Notes under the pieces: generated by a model
What the model was told of the DNA's origin: nothing
Seen by the model: only the letters and a program-made list of their open reading frames with translations
Database searches by the model: none
Translations under genes and position numbers: made by a program
Assembly: GCA_963556255.1 (NCBI GenBank)
Contig: OY744611.1
Span: 32,323,603-32,387,602, forward strand
Source of the DNA: Allolobophora icterica
Lineage: Eukaryota; Annelida; Clitellata; Crassiclitellata; Lumbricidae
Direction of reading: 5' to 3'
DNA: 64,000 nt
In this document: piece by piece, positions 1 to 11,006 of the stretch
Position numbering within the stretch: position 1 is the stretch's first letter
How the letters are laid out: each line of letters opens with the position of its first letter

Positions 1-15
1 CGGCCAAACCTGTGA
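1..15 (+). CDS. Aldo-keto reductase copy 0, last codons of final exon (partial)
   Basis: The window opens with codons reading R-P-N-L-stop, the same C-terminus as AKR copy 1 (27377-27391); copy 2 ends R-P-K-L. About 250 bases of 3' flank (16-265) also align with the flank after copy 2 (41366-41640), including shared blocks such as TAGGTGATATCTAGGGCATT. This shows that the array continues to the left of the window. Only four codons are visible, so whether this copy is intact cannot be judged. Confidence 0.8.
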   Translation, partial: RPNL

Positions 16-267
16 TTCTCTTCGGCAGTGTTCTTCAGGAGATTTTCTTTATTGGCTCTGTGTGATTCCATTAATAAGAAATGGGATTATAATTATTGTA
101 ATGGAAGAGAAATGGGGTGATGGATTGTTTCCAGGAAATTTATTTGCTTAGGTGATATCTAGGGCATTTATTTGCAGTGCCTGTAAATTACTGCTGTAGG
201 CCCTACTTTAAAGTAATTGCTGCTCTTATAGCTGATGAGTTTAATTCATTCAGTGGTTAAATCACTA

Positions 268-345
268 ACTGTGACGTGTGCTGTAACATACGTAGCTATA
301 TACGGTAACGCAGTAACGACTAGATTAATAGAATATTAATCTATT
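268..345 (-). mobile_element. 3' LTR remnant of a deleted Ty3/gypsy element
   Basis: The first ~50 bases (TGTGACGTGTGCTGTAACAT...) match the LTR edge at 5316-5364, including CGTAGCTATAT and CAGTAACGACTA. In minus orientation this is the LTR's CA-terminal end. The homology then fades into AT-rich sequence next to the end of the gag remnant, so the element lost its pol region and most of this LTR. Confidence 0.55.
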
Positions 346-353
346 AGTATGTT

Positions 354-457
354 AGTATGCATCGTGCTTGGAGTTGGTTGACTTTGTTGCACCTTCTACA
401 CGTCTGCCCATAGGCCGGGCACGCTTGGCTATCCCGTGCGTGCATTCGTCAGCAGAA
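354..457 (-). pseudogene. Gypsy gag zinc-knuckle segment, separated from the rest of gag
   Basis: On the minus strand this stretch reads like the Cys-rich end of a K02A2.6-type Ty3/gypsy gag, for example CPAYGQTCRRCNKVN. It is the continuation of the gag at 4557-5219, cut away by the 4.1-kb DNA transposon at 460-4557. Its frame has a stop codon close to the insertion, and the segment runs straight into the LTR remnant, so no protease or reverse transcriptase follows. It is a dead, internally deleted element. Confidence 0.6.
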
Positions 458-689
458 TAAGCCAGTTCACCATTAGCAATGCGCCTGCGCAGCAATTTTA
501 CTTTTACTTCCGCCCGTTCACAAACAAACAGAATCATGGCCGCATAGACATGCATGGCCGTTGCCGATGTTGCTATGAACTATAGTTTGACGCAAATATT
601 TAAAAAATGTTTGATTGATTATTCGATAATAGTTTATAGTAAATTTCTAGATATGGATGTTACGATTGTTTAACCGGTGTCACAGTAAA

Positions 690-746
690 ATGCGCGTGTG
701 TGCGGTTGTTGAATGCGGGAGTGGAGGTGATCAGCTGGGCCGTTGA
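690..746 (+). pseudogene. THAP-like N-terminus of transposase, truncated
   Basis: An ATG opens a short frame with CAVVECGSGG, resembling the C-x4-C start of a THAP zinc finger, and stops after about 18 codons. It lies upstream of the transposase C-terminus at 905-1147, with the middle missing. The match is short, so this is tentative. Confidence 0.35.
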
Positions 747-904
747 GACCTATTTGCAAGCGGCCACACGGTCTGATTATAAACACATCACAACATTATC
801 TCGTTTATTTCTCAGGCCTGCAGAGGGCGCGCAACAGAACTCTGTATTGTGCAGCAGTCTGGGATGCTTGACCCTGTTGGTCCTGCGGACGTTATTCTGG
901 CGTA

Positions 905-1147
905 TAGGGTTTCACCATCCAAGATGACTTGCTGTTTCGTCTCCTTCTGGTTCAGATGACGAGGGAAAATGTGTTAAAACCCAGAAAATTAACTAATGCC
1001 CGCATCCACATAGAAGGTGCGATAAACAGATTGAAATGGTTTCGAATATTCAGTTCAGTTTTGCCTCTCACTCTGGTCCAATTGTTTGATGATATCTTAA
1101 TCATAACTGCAGCTTTGTGCAATCTGCTACCTCCATTAGTGAAATGA
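905..1147 (+). pseudogene. DDE_Tnp_4 (Harbinger/ISL2EU-type) transposase, C-terminal fragment
   Basis: About 80 residues are open to a natural stop. They read MTRENVLKPRKLTNARIHIE and then ILIITAALCNLLPPLVK. This is the characteristic C-terminal pattern of DDE_Tnp_4 transposases, in which an Arg-Ile-His-(V/I)-Glu segment carries the last catalytic Glu and an Ala-Ala-Leu-Cys-Asn-Leu segment ends the protein. The first two catalytic Asp regions are absent, so the protein cannot be active. It reads inward from the left end of the 460-4557 element. Confidence 0.65.
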
Positions 1148-1704
1148 GGTATTTAGTTTCTAGTCTGATCTACTCTATTGGAGTTTTGTAATCTGCAGTA
1201 ACTAAGTTTATACTGTTCTAGGTATACTACTGATATATTAGTATGTTTCATGTTTACCGAACATTAATCTGTTTTGTTTTGAAGACCTGAGTTTTTGATT
1301 TTTGTACTGCATTCATATGCCAGGGCGATGTTGTAACCCGGAATTTTTTTCACAGAAATATCATATGTTATGGATATAGAACTACAGTTTATATTGGTTT
1401 TTTGTTCACTGAACATTATTTTTGTTCTCTACAGGCAGACCTGAGTTTTGTATAACATTCGTCTGCAGGCACTATTAAGAGGGTTTAACCGAAATAATCA
1501 ATGTTATTATGTTCTGAGTATTATTTAAACCACTGCATTTTTTGTTTTTGATCAGCATTAAAACTATCAATCAGCTTTTATTGTTCACCGCCTCATTTCG
1601 ATATAAACAATGTTTACATTTTGCGACAAAAATGTGTACCATTCCAGCGACAAAAGGTAATACCCTAAGGAAGCTCAGGTTCCGCTAACAAGGTAGCCCT
1701 AATA

Positions 1705-2870
1705 CGTGTGTGTGTATATGTTTATTTAACGACACATTCATATTGATGATGATTAGCATCAGACAAAGCACATATATACAGGGTACAACCGGTACAAAAT
1801 GGGGTTGTTGCAAAACAGGTGTGCCGATGACCGGCTACCTAACCAGAAAACCCCATTGGGAAACTGGTGGTAGGATTTCTCCATGCTCGGTCAGCGCAGT
1901 TGGGTTTTCTCCCCTCCCCTGTCTTGGTTACACTGTGGGGCTTAATATTTACATCATAATGTTTGTGTTCCGTGTATGCAAGAGTTCGAAGAGTTTTAGT
2001 ACTCTTCAATAGCCTATGTTATCCTAGAATATGTACACTAAGACAGTTCTTGATACATGTATTGTCTTTCTTGTTTGTGGCACAAGAACCGCAGTCTGCA
2101 ACCTCTTCTACATCCTTCTTCCAGAAGCCTCCAGCCACTTGTAGATGATGTCTAAGCAGCTGGATTGACTGAGTGCGTGTCCGCAGGTCGAAGAACCAGT
2201 TTTCCGTGCACACATCCAGATTAGTTCATCCTGGAGGCCGCTTGGGCAGGGCACTCCAGTAGGAAGTGGCACACGTATTCCTGGATGTCGCATTCGTCAC
2301 AGTTTCCGGATTTGTGGCGAACCCACAGTTTCAACTGTGGGTTTAGGCAGCAGTGGCCAAGCCGTAGTCTGGTGATGGTGACTTTCTTACTCCAGTTGGG
2401 GTCGGCGTATTTCTGGGTCAGGCTGATCTTTGGCTCGAGGGCTCGTTAGTCTGAGCCGATGTCTGTGACAGTCCACTCGGATTGCCACTTCCGAAGGAAC
2501 TGACCTCTGTAGATACTCGTCGGGAGGTACATGGTGGTGTGACGTAGCTCCTGTTTTCACAGTGCATTGGCAGTCTCGTTTCCCTCGATGACCAGGGACT
2601 CAGACGATTGTCACTGGCGACTGAACGTGTCGTCCATAGTTATCAAGTGCATGCATTAGGTCTGCGAGCTAGTGTGGTCTTGTCCCGGACTTTTGCTGTT
2701 CCAGACTCTGGATCACTTCGAGTGAATCTGAAAAGACAACAACATGAAATATATTAGCACTGATGGCCCATTCTACTGTCCTTCCTATGGCCTCCATATC
2801 TGCTGCCAGGACCGACGAGCCATCGGTCATCCGGTAGCTTCTATGGTGGCCACAAAATGGCATGTAGAAT
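1705..2870 (-). mobile_element. RNase H-bearing LINE (I-like), 5'-truncated 3' end
   Basis: On the minus strand 2863-2669 encodes an RNase H-like stretch (YRMTDGSSVLAADMEAIGRT, then VVVFSDSLEVIQSL). Further along, near 2310-2200, is a Cys/His segment, CDECDIQEYVCHFLLECP, typical of the C-terminal finger after RNase H in I/R1-like LINEs. Stops and frameshifts break the reading frame. The 3' UTR runs down to about 1705 and ends in an A/CA-rich tail. It is a dead insertion inside the DNA transposon. Confidence 0.6.
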
Positions 2871-3249
2871 CAGCATGATACATTACCTGCTGTGTTATTT
2901 GATCCATCCGTAGAGACTCGAATCCATTGGGGGGGGGGGGGTCAACCAAATATTTCATATTATTTAAAAAAATAATATTTCATTAATTTAATAAATTTTC
3001 TAATTTTGTGTCCCTTTTAACATGCCAGAGAAAATACTCAATGTTGTAATATCCAGGCTGATAAAGCGTTTGGCTCTGTCCACTGAGTGTGATTGGTGTA
3101 TCGCCATTAGAGCTGATACAGGTCCAATTGGATTTATATATATAGCGGTTACTCGTATTTTATCAAATCAAACCTGTTAGTGATCCTAACATGTGATAAA
3201 GATTTCATATGAAAGACTGCAATATCGTAGGTTTATATAGATGACGCTT

Positions 3250-3440
3250 ATAGTGTTTTACAACAGAAGAAAAAGAGAAGAGCAGTCCCTTAAGCTAGCC
3301 CAGAGGCAGCCATGGCCAAGGGTGCAGATGGAGCAGAATTCTCTAACCAAATTTCTGCCCTGGCGGGGATTTGAACTCCTGACCTCTCGACAGTCCGGCA
3401 AGCTAACCACTACACTATCGAGCACCCCCCAGAATGCACA
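3250..3440 (-). mobile_element. tRNA-derived SINE
   Basis: In reverse complement the sequence has a pol III box A-like stretch (ATAGTGTAGTGGTTAGC) and, about 35 bases later, a box B-like stretch (GGAGTTCAAATCCCC), the spacing of a tRNA. The tRNA-like part is followed by a non-tRNA body. It does not fold as an intact tRNA gene and lies inside the DNA transposon. Confidence 0.65.
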
Positions 3441-4196
3441 AATAAATGCTCTACCCTGCAAAACAGGAGCAATAGGCACTTTTCACAGCACCAGTCTTCT
3501 TTTCAACAACCGCCCAAAGTTTGTGAAGTATTTTTCGAATCTTTTGTGATGGCATACTTTCAGTGTTCAAGATGCAGAGAGGGCTTTCCTGATAAAAGAA
3601 ACAACACAAAACATAGTAAACTTTTAAATCCATGAAATCCTGCCTATTATGTTACTTTCCTTGTTACTTTTTTTCTAGAACTTTGCTTCGGTCGATTCTG
3701 GTGATAAGGTCAGGTTGTTGTCTTTCAGTGGTTGAGGTTCAAATCCTGTCCTGGGTGATCAAGTAAGGTTAATGCCAAGAAGGTAATAAAATTTGAATAC
3801 TACGTCTACAATACTCTACATGGTCATGGTCACACATCATGAAAATACAGAAAACACCTCTACCATGCCACAAGAAGCAAAAAATCAACGTGTGCACCTT
3901 GGTGGTAGTAATCAAAGAGATGTACAAATTTACCTCTTAACACAGTGATAACTGAAGTAGAGAAATAAAAGTGCTACTTTATTGCAAACACTAACAATTG
4001 AAAGTTTTATATATTACATTCAAAAATCTATACTGTAATTGAAAATTGCTATGTTGCATAAGGAAGTAGCCAAGTAGCTAAATTTGGGTGTAATGAGATG
4101 ATAAACGTTGAATGAATTAAATACCGACCTTTGTAATCATTGGCTAGTCTGGATAGAAGCGCTCGTTAGTCATGATGGACGAGATACGCAGATATA

Positions 4197-4466
4197 TTAA
4201 CGTGGCTGCAAGGCAGCCAGGTGGTAACTCCTGTGGACTCGGGCAGCCATCTCTCCTGTAGATGCTTCGGAGGCAGTGTTTAAGTCGATATCGAACTGTT
4301 CTGCGCCCTCCATATTTGAAGCAATAACCGGCAATTGTTGCTGATATATCGCCAATGCAACAACCACGAGTTCATGTTTAACTCGATAAGTCGTCTTGTG
4401 GCCTCTTTCTTTTATAAATTTCTTTAAATCGTCAACCTTCCATCGATTATTAATAATTAAAGTCAT
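4197..4466 (-). pseudogene. SAP-like ORF of the ISL2EU-like element
   Basis: An 89-codon frame starts MTLIINNRWKVDDLKKFIKE and continues ...RGHKTTYRVKHELVVVALAI. The pattern of two short helices around Leu-Lys-x-Phe-(I/L)-Lys-x-Arg-Gly is that of a SAP DNA-binding motif, here at residues 8-45. In ISL2EU elements such a domain starts the second protein, which also has a SWIM finger and YqaJ nuclease. Here it ends without those parts. It reads inward from the right end, convergent with the transposase. Confidence 0.5.
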
Positions 4467-4556
4467 TCAACGATTCTAAGCGATCCGCCATGTTTTACTT
4501 TGTTTGTGAACGTCGTTCCCGTCACGCCTTGCGCGAAAAAATAAAGGTGAACTAGC

Positions 4557-5219
4557 TTATTGACAGGTGTTTGACCTTACCTTCACTTCGCGGTCGAATC
4601 GCTGCCTCGGTCGTCCTGGACTCCCTGTGCGTGGAACAAGGGCGTGGACTTGCTCTACCTCCGTCATCAATCTGAGGTGCTGCTCGGCTGACTCCGCCGC
4701 TTTGCACATATCGATGGGCCTTTTGAGCGTCATGTCCCTGATCTGAAGTAGCTTTTGCCTGGTGTTGTCGCTGCGGACTCCTACTACTAGCCGATCTCGA
4801 ATCAGAGACTCTTCTTCCGCTCGGAACTGGTACGTCTTGGCGAGGCGGTCCACCTCTCCGATGAAGACGTCGAGTCGCTCGCCTTTGTCCTGCACTCGCT
4901 GGTTGAACTGGTACCGTTCATAAGTTACACTGACCGCACCGATGCAGAACGTCTCGAATTCTTCTATTATTCGATCGAGGTTCCTCTTCTCTTCCGTAGC
5001 CAGGTTGAAACAGCGGTAGACATCATAGGCATCATTACCTACGCACGTCGGTAAAATGGCTGGGCGCTTTTCCTCGCTGGCTTCTGGGTGGTCTGCCGCT
5101 AGGACAAAATTCTCGCACTGATCGCGGAAACGGTGCAAGCTTTCCGCTACATCGCTGCCAGTGACACTCCGTGGCTCCGGGAGCCGCAAACCCAAGTAGT
5201 TTTTTGCCATGACTATCAT
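4557..5219 (-). pseudogene. Ty3/gypsy gag, interrupted
   Basis: The frame is open for 220 codons. It begins MIVMAKNYLGLRLPEPRSVT and continues through a helix-rich capsid-like region (for example FIGEVDRLAKTYQFRAEEES) typical of gag in K02A2.6-like Ty3/gypsy elements. A tRNA primer-binding site and LTR lie just upstream. Translation is cut at the ISL2EU-like insertion, and the zinc-knuckle part sits 4.1 kb away at 354-457. No pol follows. Gag would package element RNA in cytoplasmic particles; this copy cannot. Confidence 0.75.
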
Positions 5220-5296
5220 TCGTTTGTTGCTATCGTACTTTTCTTTGTTTAGATTCTACCGTTCGGTTCGTATCGTTTCTAACTTCGTTGAGTTGA

Positions 5297-5315
5297 GATC
5301 CCACTTCTGACACCA
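5297..5315 (-). promoter_or_regulatory. Primer-binding site of the gypsy element
   Basis: On the minus strand the 19 bases after the LTR read TGGTGTCAGAAGTGGGATC, a widely seen Ty3/gypsy primer-binding site usually assigned to tRNA-Leu. It fixes the LTR edge at 5316 and the direction of the element. Confidence 0.8.
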
Positions 5316-5990
5316 TGTGATGTGTGCTGTAACCTACGTAGCTATATTGCACAGTAACGACTAGGGGATCGTCCATAAAGGACGTCCGCAAAATATGACC
5401 TACTTTGGGCCTTGTCCGCATTTGTCCGTATTGGACCTTACTCCCCCTTTGCGAACGTCCGCATGCCTAAGCCAATTTTTTATGTCACCATCATTCTTTT
5501 TACAGATTCAGACAATTATTCCACAGTTCCTGTGCACTTTTAAGTGACAGCTCGGGTTTCATATCGCAGGATGTGCATTAATAAAAGCCTCTTTAAGGTT
5601 GCAGTAAGGGTCATACCATGCATGAGGTTTTAGGCAATCACTTTACTGACAATTTCGTCTTTCGGGGAAGGTTGAAACAAAGTCGTGTTTAAAAAAGTAA
5701 AAAACTATCAAATTTAAAAGTTTATATGCGGACGTCCGCACTGGTCATAACCCCCTCCCTCCCATGTCCGCACTTGTCCGCATTTCGATGACCCCTCGTT
5801 GCGGACGGCCTGGATGACTACTAGTGTAATAGTATAATAATATATTAGTATAATTATAGTATCTTATTAGTGTCCAATAATGTAGGGTCTAACAAGTCTG
5901 CTCTACCGTTCTGGCATGTGACTGGGCGTGTAGAGGCAGAGGCATCTGCCTCCAACGCTGTGTCAGCTGGCGGCGGCTCGTGAACGTGGA
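5316..5990 (-). mobile_element. 5' LTR of the gypsy element, split by a MITE
   Basis: The edge next to the primer-binding site is TGTGATGTGTGCTGTAACCT on the plus strand. After 49 bases the LTR is interrupted by an inverted-repeat element (5365-5818) and resumes as CTAGTGTAATAGTATAATAA. The outer edge is uncertain. Spacer sequence shared with the copy 2 flank is back by about 5995. Confidence 0.6.
5365..5818. mobile_element. MITE inside the LTR
   Basis: The ends are imperfect inverted repeats: the left has ATCGTCCATAAAGGACGTCC, the right in reverse complement has GTCATCCAGGCCGTCCGCA. Subterminal repeats of GTCCGCA occur on both sides. The related LTR remnant at 268-345 runs straight through this point, which supports an insertion. 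A short ACTA may be the target duplication. There is no coding sequence. Confidence 0.6.
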
Positions 5991-6320
5991 TAAAGTTTGA
6001 CTTTACTAACTGTTTATATATTAATTTTGCATCGTTTTTACTCGCATTGTGCCACTTTTCACTGTTGTATACTCACTGTTATTAAAAAATGTTTGTCTGG
6101 CATTAACAAGGATTAACTACTTGCTTATTTATTAAATTCTTTTTCATTTATTAATGTTCTGATTCATTCGCCGGATTCACGTTTCATTTAACTTGCACAG
6201 ATGGTGGACAGCTACACTGAACAATCGGAGAGCGAAGGCAGGGGCCAGCAGACCTGCTGCGCACTCTGCTTAATTTCATTTCTAACTACGGCATCTCCAA
6301 ACAATGCTGCCCAAACTTTA
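5991..6320. repeat. Intergenic spacer shared with the 3' flank of AKR copy 2
   Basis: This non-coding stretch aligns with 41789-42110. Shared blocks include CTGGCATTAACAAGGATTA, GATTCATTCGC and CTAACTACGGC. It is part of the duplicated AKR unit and continues the flank seen at 16-265 after removal of the gypsy insertion. Confidence 0.75.
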
Positions 6321-6324
6321 ATTA

Positions 6325-6552
6325 TTTTTTATTTATATTTATTCCGAATATTTCTATAGCGCCTGTCGAAGTCAACTACTACTCAGAGGCGCTCCCGACT
6401 ACAGCCCGAATTTTCACGCCGAAGCGCCATGAGCAATTGCGAGTGAAGGACTTGCCCAAGGTCTGTACGCAGCGGCTAGAGTGGGATTCGAACCTGCAAC
6501 CCTCCGGTGACAAGGCGCCGAACTTACCACTGAGCCACCACGCTAATGCTAA
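6325..6552 (-). mobile_element. tRNA-derived SINE with LINE-like 3' end
   Basis: In reverse complement it starts GCGTGGTGGCTCAGTGGTAAG-like (box A) and has GGTTCGAATCC (box B) about 40 bases later. The 3' part contains GGGAGCGCCTCTGAGTAGTA and GGCGCTATA before an AT-rich tail. The last block also appears at the 3' ends of the L2-like LINEs in this window (for example 32890-33130 and 45900-45985), as expected for a SINE mobilised by a partner LINE. Confidence 0.75.
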
Positions 6553-6899
6553 TAGGGCCTACTGGTCAATGTCCAATACTGAAGTTGAAAACTGCCTGAG
6601 CGTAGTTTTAACTCTGTAGGCTAATAAAATTTCATTGTCTATTGTTTCACTCATACAATCGTCAACAGTAGTTTTTAAAATGGAAAAGTATTTGCAGTAA
6701 TTAAATAATCGCAGCTCGTTGGAAATCGAAATATGGAAATCGAAATATGGAAATCGAAAGCACTTTGAGCAATATTCGCATTTGTCTGCACTTAGAAGCT
6801 TATTTTCTTGCCTAATTTCTATTACAGTAAACATATATAGCTTGCAATTAAACGTTTTCATTTCATGTGATATGAACATTTATAGGGGCCTACTAAGAT

Positions 6900-7400
6900 G
6901 GTAGGATCCACGTTGCGCTGTGATAGTTCTAAACCTGTTTTCCTCGGCGTTCAGAATAAAGCATCCGTTAGTTGACAAAAGCTTGATTTGTCGTAAGGCT
7001 GCTTACTTACTTAAATCCGTAATAACCACCGTAAGCGTAATCTCCAAACTTCTGAAGATCCACTCGAAGGCCAATCGCAAAGCACTAGTCTATTCACGAG
7101 CGTTACGTCAAATCAGAGGGGGTTTTCCAGAGAGTTGTCAAAAAGAGGTCCGAGTCCGGTTTCCAGATGGCCAGATCAGCTGTTAAGGTGGGTATCGTTT
7201 AGGCCGAGAAAATTTGGAAGGCGGAGGATTAGATGAGTCAGGATAGGACTTGAAAAGGTGAGACTTCAGTTTTAAGTGGAAAGCCTGGGATAGTAGATAG
7301 AGGATCATGAGGATGAGTAAGGAGGACGGGTTGGAAAGATAGGGAAGAGGCGAAGTACAGGTATCAATATCGGAGAGTCATTCGAGGTGAAAGATCCTTC
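6900..7400. repeat. Duplicated spacer block upstream of AKR copy 1
   Basis: This aligns with 28205-28690, sharing TTTTCCTCGGCGTTCAGAAT, GACAAAAGCTTGATTTGTCG and GGCGGAGGATTAGATGAGTC. Shorter relatives lie at 33128-33230 and 54344-54480, before copies 2 and 3. A diverged relative of the second half is also inside the fold-back element (13910-14100). No credible gene is seen; the open frames are short. Confidence 0.7.
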
Positions 7401-7949
7401 AATTTCAGATTAGGACCCATTTTATCATCTTATGCAACTTTAGACACGCATTTGTTTCAGCCATTAACTCAACCAAGGGGCAGCTGCCCCAACCCTGTTC
7501 ATGTTGGGTCCTGGGATTCATGCAAATCCAGGGAGTTTGTAGGTGGGGGATACCCTATGTTTTTTCCATTAGTCTTGATCTATCACCCAAGGGCAGTTAC
7601 TAACCGTAGACTAGATCGAGTCTCGAGCAGACTGTAGTGAGACCCAGATCACCGAGCGGTTGTTGATACTCTTTCAACGAAGAGTGCAAGAAATCTGGTA
7701 GGGCAGACAAGCAGCAGTGAGCCGACGTTAAGCTGTCAGAAGAATGTCTGGCCCAAGGATTCCTCGTGGAAGCTTTCTGCAGGTAGCTCCATCATTCCTT
7801 GGGCCCACCAAATGGTTAGCAGCACAATCTTGGCCTTTGTTTGGGACATGCCTGTGCACTAAAGGGGCAAAACTGGCAAGTTGGCGTAATCATAACGATT
7901 CATTGCTCAACCACCAACCCGCCTCCCATCAAGAGCATAGGGGCGAATA

Positions 7950-8280
7950 CCTTTTAGTTTGGAGATCGTTTGGAGAAAAAGCAGGGCTAAATCATGTCGG
8001 GCCATCCAGCTGACCAAATACTGTCAACGGCTGGCGGCAGTGAGTTGGGATTTGTTGAAGCCTTTACCTACATCGGCATCCATCCATGTCTAGTGGCTCA
8101 AGCGAACACGGGATCAAGCGCCGAATCGCCATCGCCAGATCCTGCATCGTCTCCTTGGATTAAGACACCCGGGCTCTACAACTTAGCTGAACATTAACCT
8201 ACAGCTTCATAGATTGTGCTGCCTGTATTCCCCTATACAGTTGCGAGACATGGTCTACCACAGAGCCCCTAAACAAGAAA
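7950..8280 (+). mobile_element. LINE ORF2 C-terminal remnant
   Basis: A degenerate frame reads ...EAFTYIG... and IKRRIAIARSCIVSL, matching the region after reverse transcriptase in many endonuclease-type LINEs. It ends with a PLNKKLD-like segment at 8265-8285. The same block occurs at 28745-29265, so it is either part of the duplicated spacer or a repeated LINE family. Stops and frameshifts are present. Confidence 0.55.
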
Positions 8281-8283
8281 CTC

Positions 8284-8580
8284 GACGCAGAACGAATGAA
8301 AGAACGAATGAATAAAAGAACGAATGAATGAAAGAAACGAACGAATGAAAGAAAGAATGGACGAACGAACTAACGAACGAATGAATGAACGAATGAATGA
8401 ACGAACAAATGAACGAACGATTGAACGAATGAATGAACGAGCGAACGAATGAATAACCAAATAGGCACAAGAACGAACGAATGAATACATTAACGAACGA
8501 ACGAGTGAAGTAACGAATGACTGAACGAACGAATTAACAAAGGAATGAAAGAACTAACGAACGAATAAGTGAATGAATGA
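8284..8580. repeat. GAACGAATGAAT-type minisatellite
   Basis: Nearly 300 bases of degenerate 4- and 8-base units (GAAC, GAAT, GAATGAAC). It starts inside the LINE remnant. The long Ser/Phe/Ile/His frames on the minus strand here are repeat artefacts. Confidence 0.9.
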
Positions 8581-8764
8581 ATTTTCAATGTAGTAAGGCG
8601 CTGTGCAAATATAAAAACGCCACAGATGGTCCAGCAGAAACAGCTCGCAAAAACAGGCCTATCATTAACCTGAATTTAATAGGTCTATTTCAATGTCATT
8701 ACCATCACCGTTGTTTTATTATTTTATTTATTCCAATTATCAATAGCCTATCTATTACGTGACA

Positions 8765-9108
<344 letters not shown>

Positions 9109-9779
9109 TAACATTGAAATCAAAATTCTGGTTCCCCATCGCGCCTAGGCACGCGATAGCATTGAACCTCTGGATTGTAATGGATAGTTTTTTAAACAGG
9201 AAGAAATTTTCTCGAGGATCTCCCGTTATTTTCGTCAACCGTCGAATTATTATTGAATTATTATTACTATTATTGTCATTATTATAAACAGATTAATTAA
9301 AGTGCCTGTTCGCAGCTATTAACCGTCATTTAGTTCTCGATGGCCCTCTGTCTCCTGATTGTTTCAAACCGACGTGCCCAAAGCAGAGAAGGTGTTTCCG
9401 ATCGGAAGGGCAACTGATAGGCCTTGAATAGATGGCGGGTCTTGAGAAATCAATTACGGTACACCTTTAAAATGATTTCTCGGAAATAACAAAGTAACTT
9501 CATTTCCAATGTATACTTCTCTTTTGCAAATGACGTCGTCATTTTGTCACTCCTGCAAATGACGTCATCATCTTTGTCTGACGAGGAACAGGGACCCATC
9601 GACGTATATTGCAGGGACCCATGCAGCTGTGCGTCGATTCCCAGGCGGGTGGGCCTACTCAACAACCCGTCGATGGGTGCGACGCAGACAATCCGTCAGA
9701 AAGCAGCCAATTCACTCACTCACAGGTCAAGGAACCGAAGGAGCCATCTGCGACACAGAAACTGAATCGAACAATTTCT

Positions 9780-10040
9780 ACAGCTAAGACAACTGCTGCA
9801 TGAGAGTGAATCGAACAATATCTCTTGCTCACTCAACTGCTCAAAGTGAATGGAACAGTTCTTCTGCTCAGTCAATTGCTCAGCATGAATCCAACAGATC
9901 TTTTGGTCAATCAACTGCTCAATTTTAATCGAATAGTTGCTCAGTCAACTGCTGAACATGAAGCGAACAGTTCTTCTGCTCAGTCAACTGTTCAACGTGA
10001 ATCGAACATTTCTTCTGGTCAGTCAACTGTTCTTCTCTAT
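9780..10040. repeat. ~42-bp minisatellite
   Basis: About six degenerate units with the core AACAGTTCTTCTGCTCAGTC and AACTGCTCAA. The unit is a multiple of three, so 9825-10061 stays open and yields a repeated Ser-Ser-Ala-Gln-Ser-Thr peptide. There is no start context or neighbouring gene to support translation. Confidence 0.75.
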
Positions 10041-10269
10041 ATTAGGTTGTCGTGTTATTAGATAAGCATCATTCTGTACCCAGCACAGATGGGAACTCCG
10101 CCACTGCTCATAGTCTGGCAGTGCCAGTCCCAAGCCTGGATAAAGGAGGAGGCGACGCTAATCATCTTTGTAATGACACAGTGTCGTTAGACAGCAAGTA
10201 ACCAGCACATATGGTCCTTGTACCCAGGGTTGTCGGTTCAAAATGGACAAGGAGAAATGTGCTCAACGT

Positions 10270-10460
10270 GGAATACCAGGAACACTGGTCCCATTACACT
10301 GATTCTTTTACACTGATCCCATTAAGCTGATTCTTTTACATGGACCCATTGCACTGATTCTTTTACACTGACCTCTTTACACTGATCTCATTACACTGAT
10401 CCTTTTACACTTTTCTCATGGCACCGATCATTTTACACTGATCCCATTACACTGATCATC
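10270..10460. repeat. ~15-bp minisatellite
   Basis: Alternating units of the type CCCATTACACTGATT and CTTTTACACTGATC, about 12 copies with point changes. Non-coding. Confidence 0.8.
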
Positions 10461-11006
10461 TGGATCGTTACAACATTATCAGGAACACAGTCATGATCAT
10501 TACATGGATCATGATATGATCCAGAAGAAAAACTGATCTTCGTCAAAGCATCATTATCATAGATTATCTTTTCGAACGTGTTAATTTAAGACAAAACATA
10601 ATTCAAGAAATTCTGAATTATGCCTTTAAGTTTTCCAGGAAGACATCGAAATTGGAGAACAGAAAATGTTGCAATTCGGCATATGCATAAACCTGTTTTC
10701 AGGGTCCAATTCCACATTCCTTCGCTCAACCAGCATCCCTCAAACATCTCATTTCTTTTCCTTTTCAATAACAATCGACTTTAATGCCTATCCTACCTCT
10801 TTAACCTACTCCTAAATGAAAGCAAGCGTTGACACGCAATCGTTGGCCTACTTATCCAGCACGTTACCGGATAGATCAAATAGCCAACAGACGATCGAGG
10901 CTGCCCGCTCCAGCAGGATAATCATGTATTTTATTCCTTGCTACTGTACAATGATACTACACATCTGTTGTAATAATAATACACATTGGTTTACTCTGTT
11001 GCTGTA

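Larger units (their letters stand above)
460..4557. mobile_element. ISL2EU-like DNA transposon inserted in gypsy gag
   Basis: The ends are inverted repeats. The left end starts AGCCAGTTCACC and carries GTTCACAAACAAA with ATGGCCGC about 80 bases in. The right end, read in reverse complement, starts AGCTAGTTCACC and carries GTTCACAAACAAA with ATGGCGGA. A TA lies on each side (458-459 and 4558-4559), as expected for a 2-bp target duplication. Inside are a THAP-like start and a DDE_Tnp_4-like C-terminus on the plus strand, and a SAP-like ORF on the minus strand. ISL2EU elements are known to carry a DDE transposase plus a second protein with SAP and YqaJ-type parts; the family name here is an inference from that layout. 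The interior is degenerate and holds later LINE and SINE insertions. Confidence 0.6.

Noticed and set aside
8255..8490. Minus-strand Ser/Phe/Ile/His-rich ORFs
   Set aside because: They are translations of the GAAC/GAAT minisatellite.
9544..9570. Two TGACGTC-like CRE sites at 9529-9567
   Set aside because: No promoter or gene is close, and two short motifs can occur by chance in repeat-rich DNA.
10276..10460. Possible CRISPR-like array
   Set aside because: Units are contiguous and degenerate with no unique spacers, and the window is eukaryotic.
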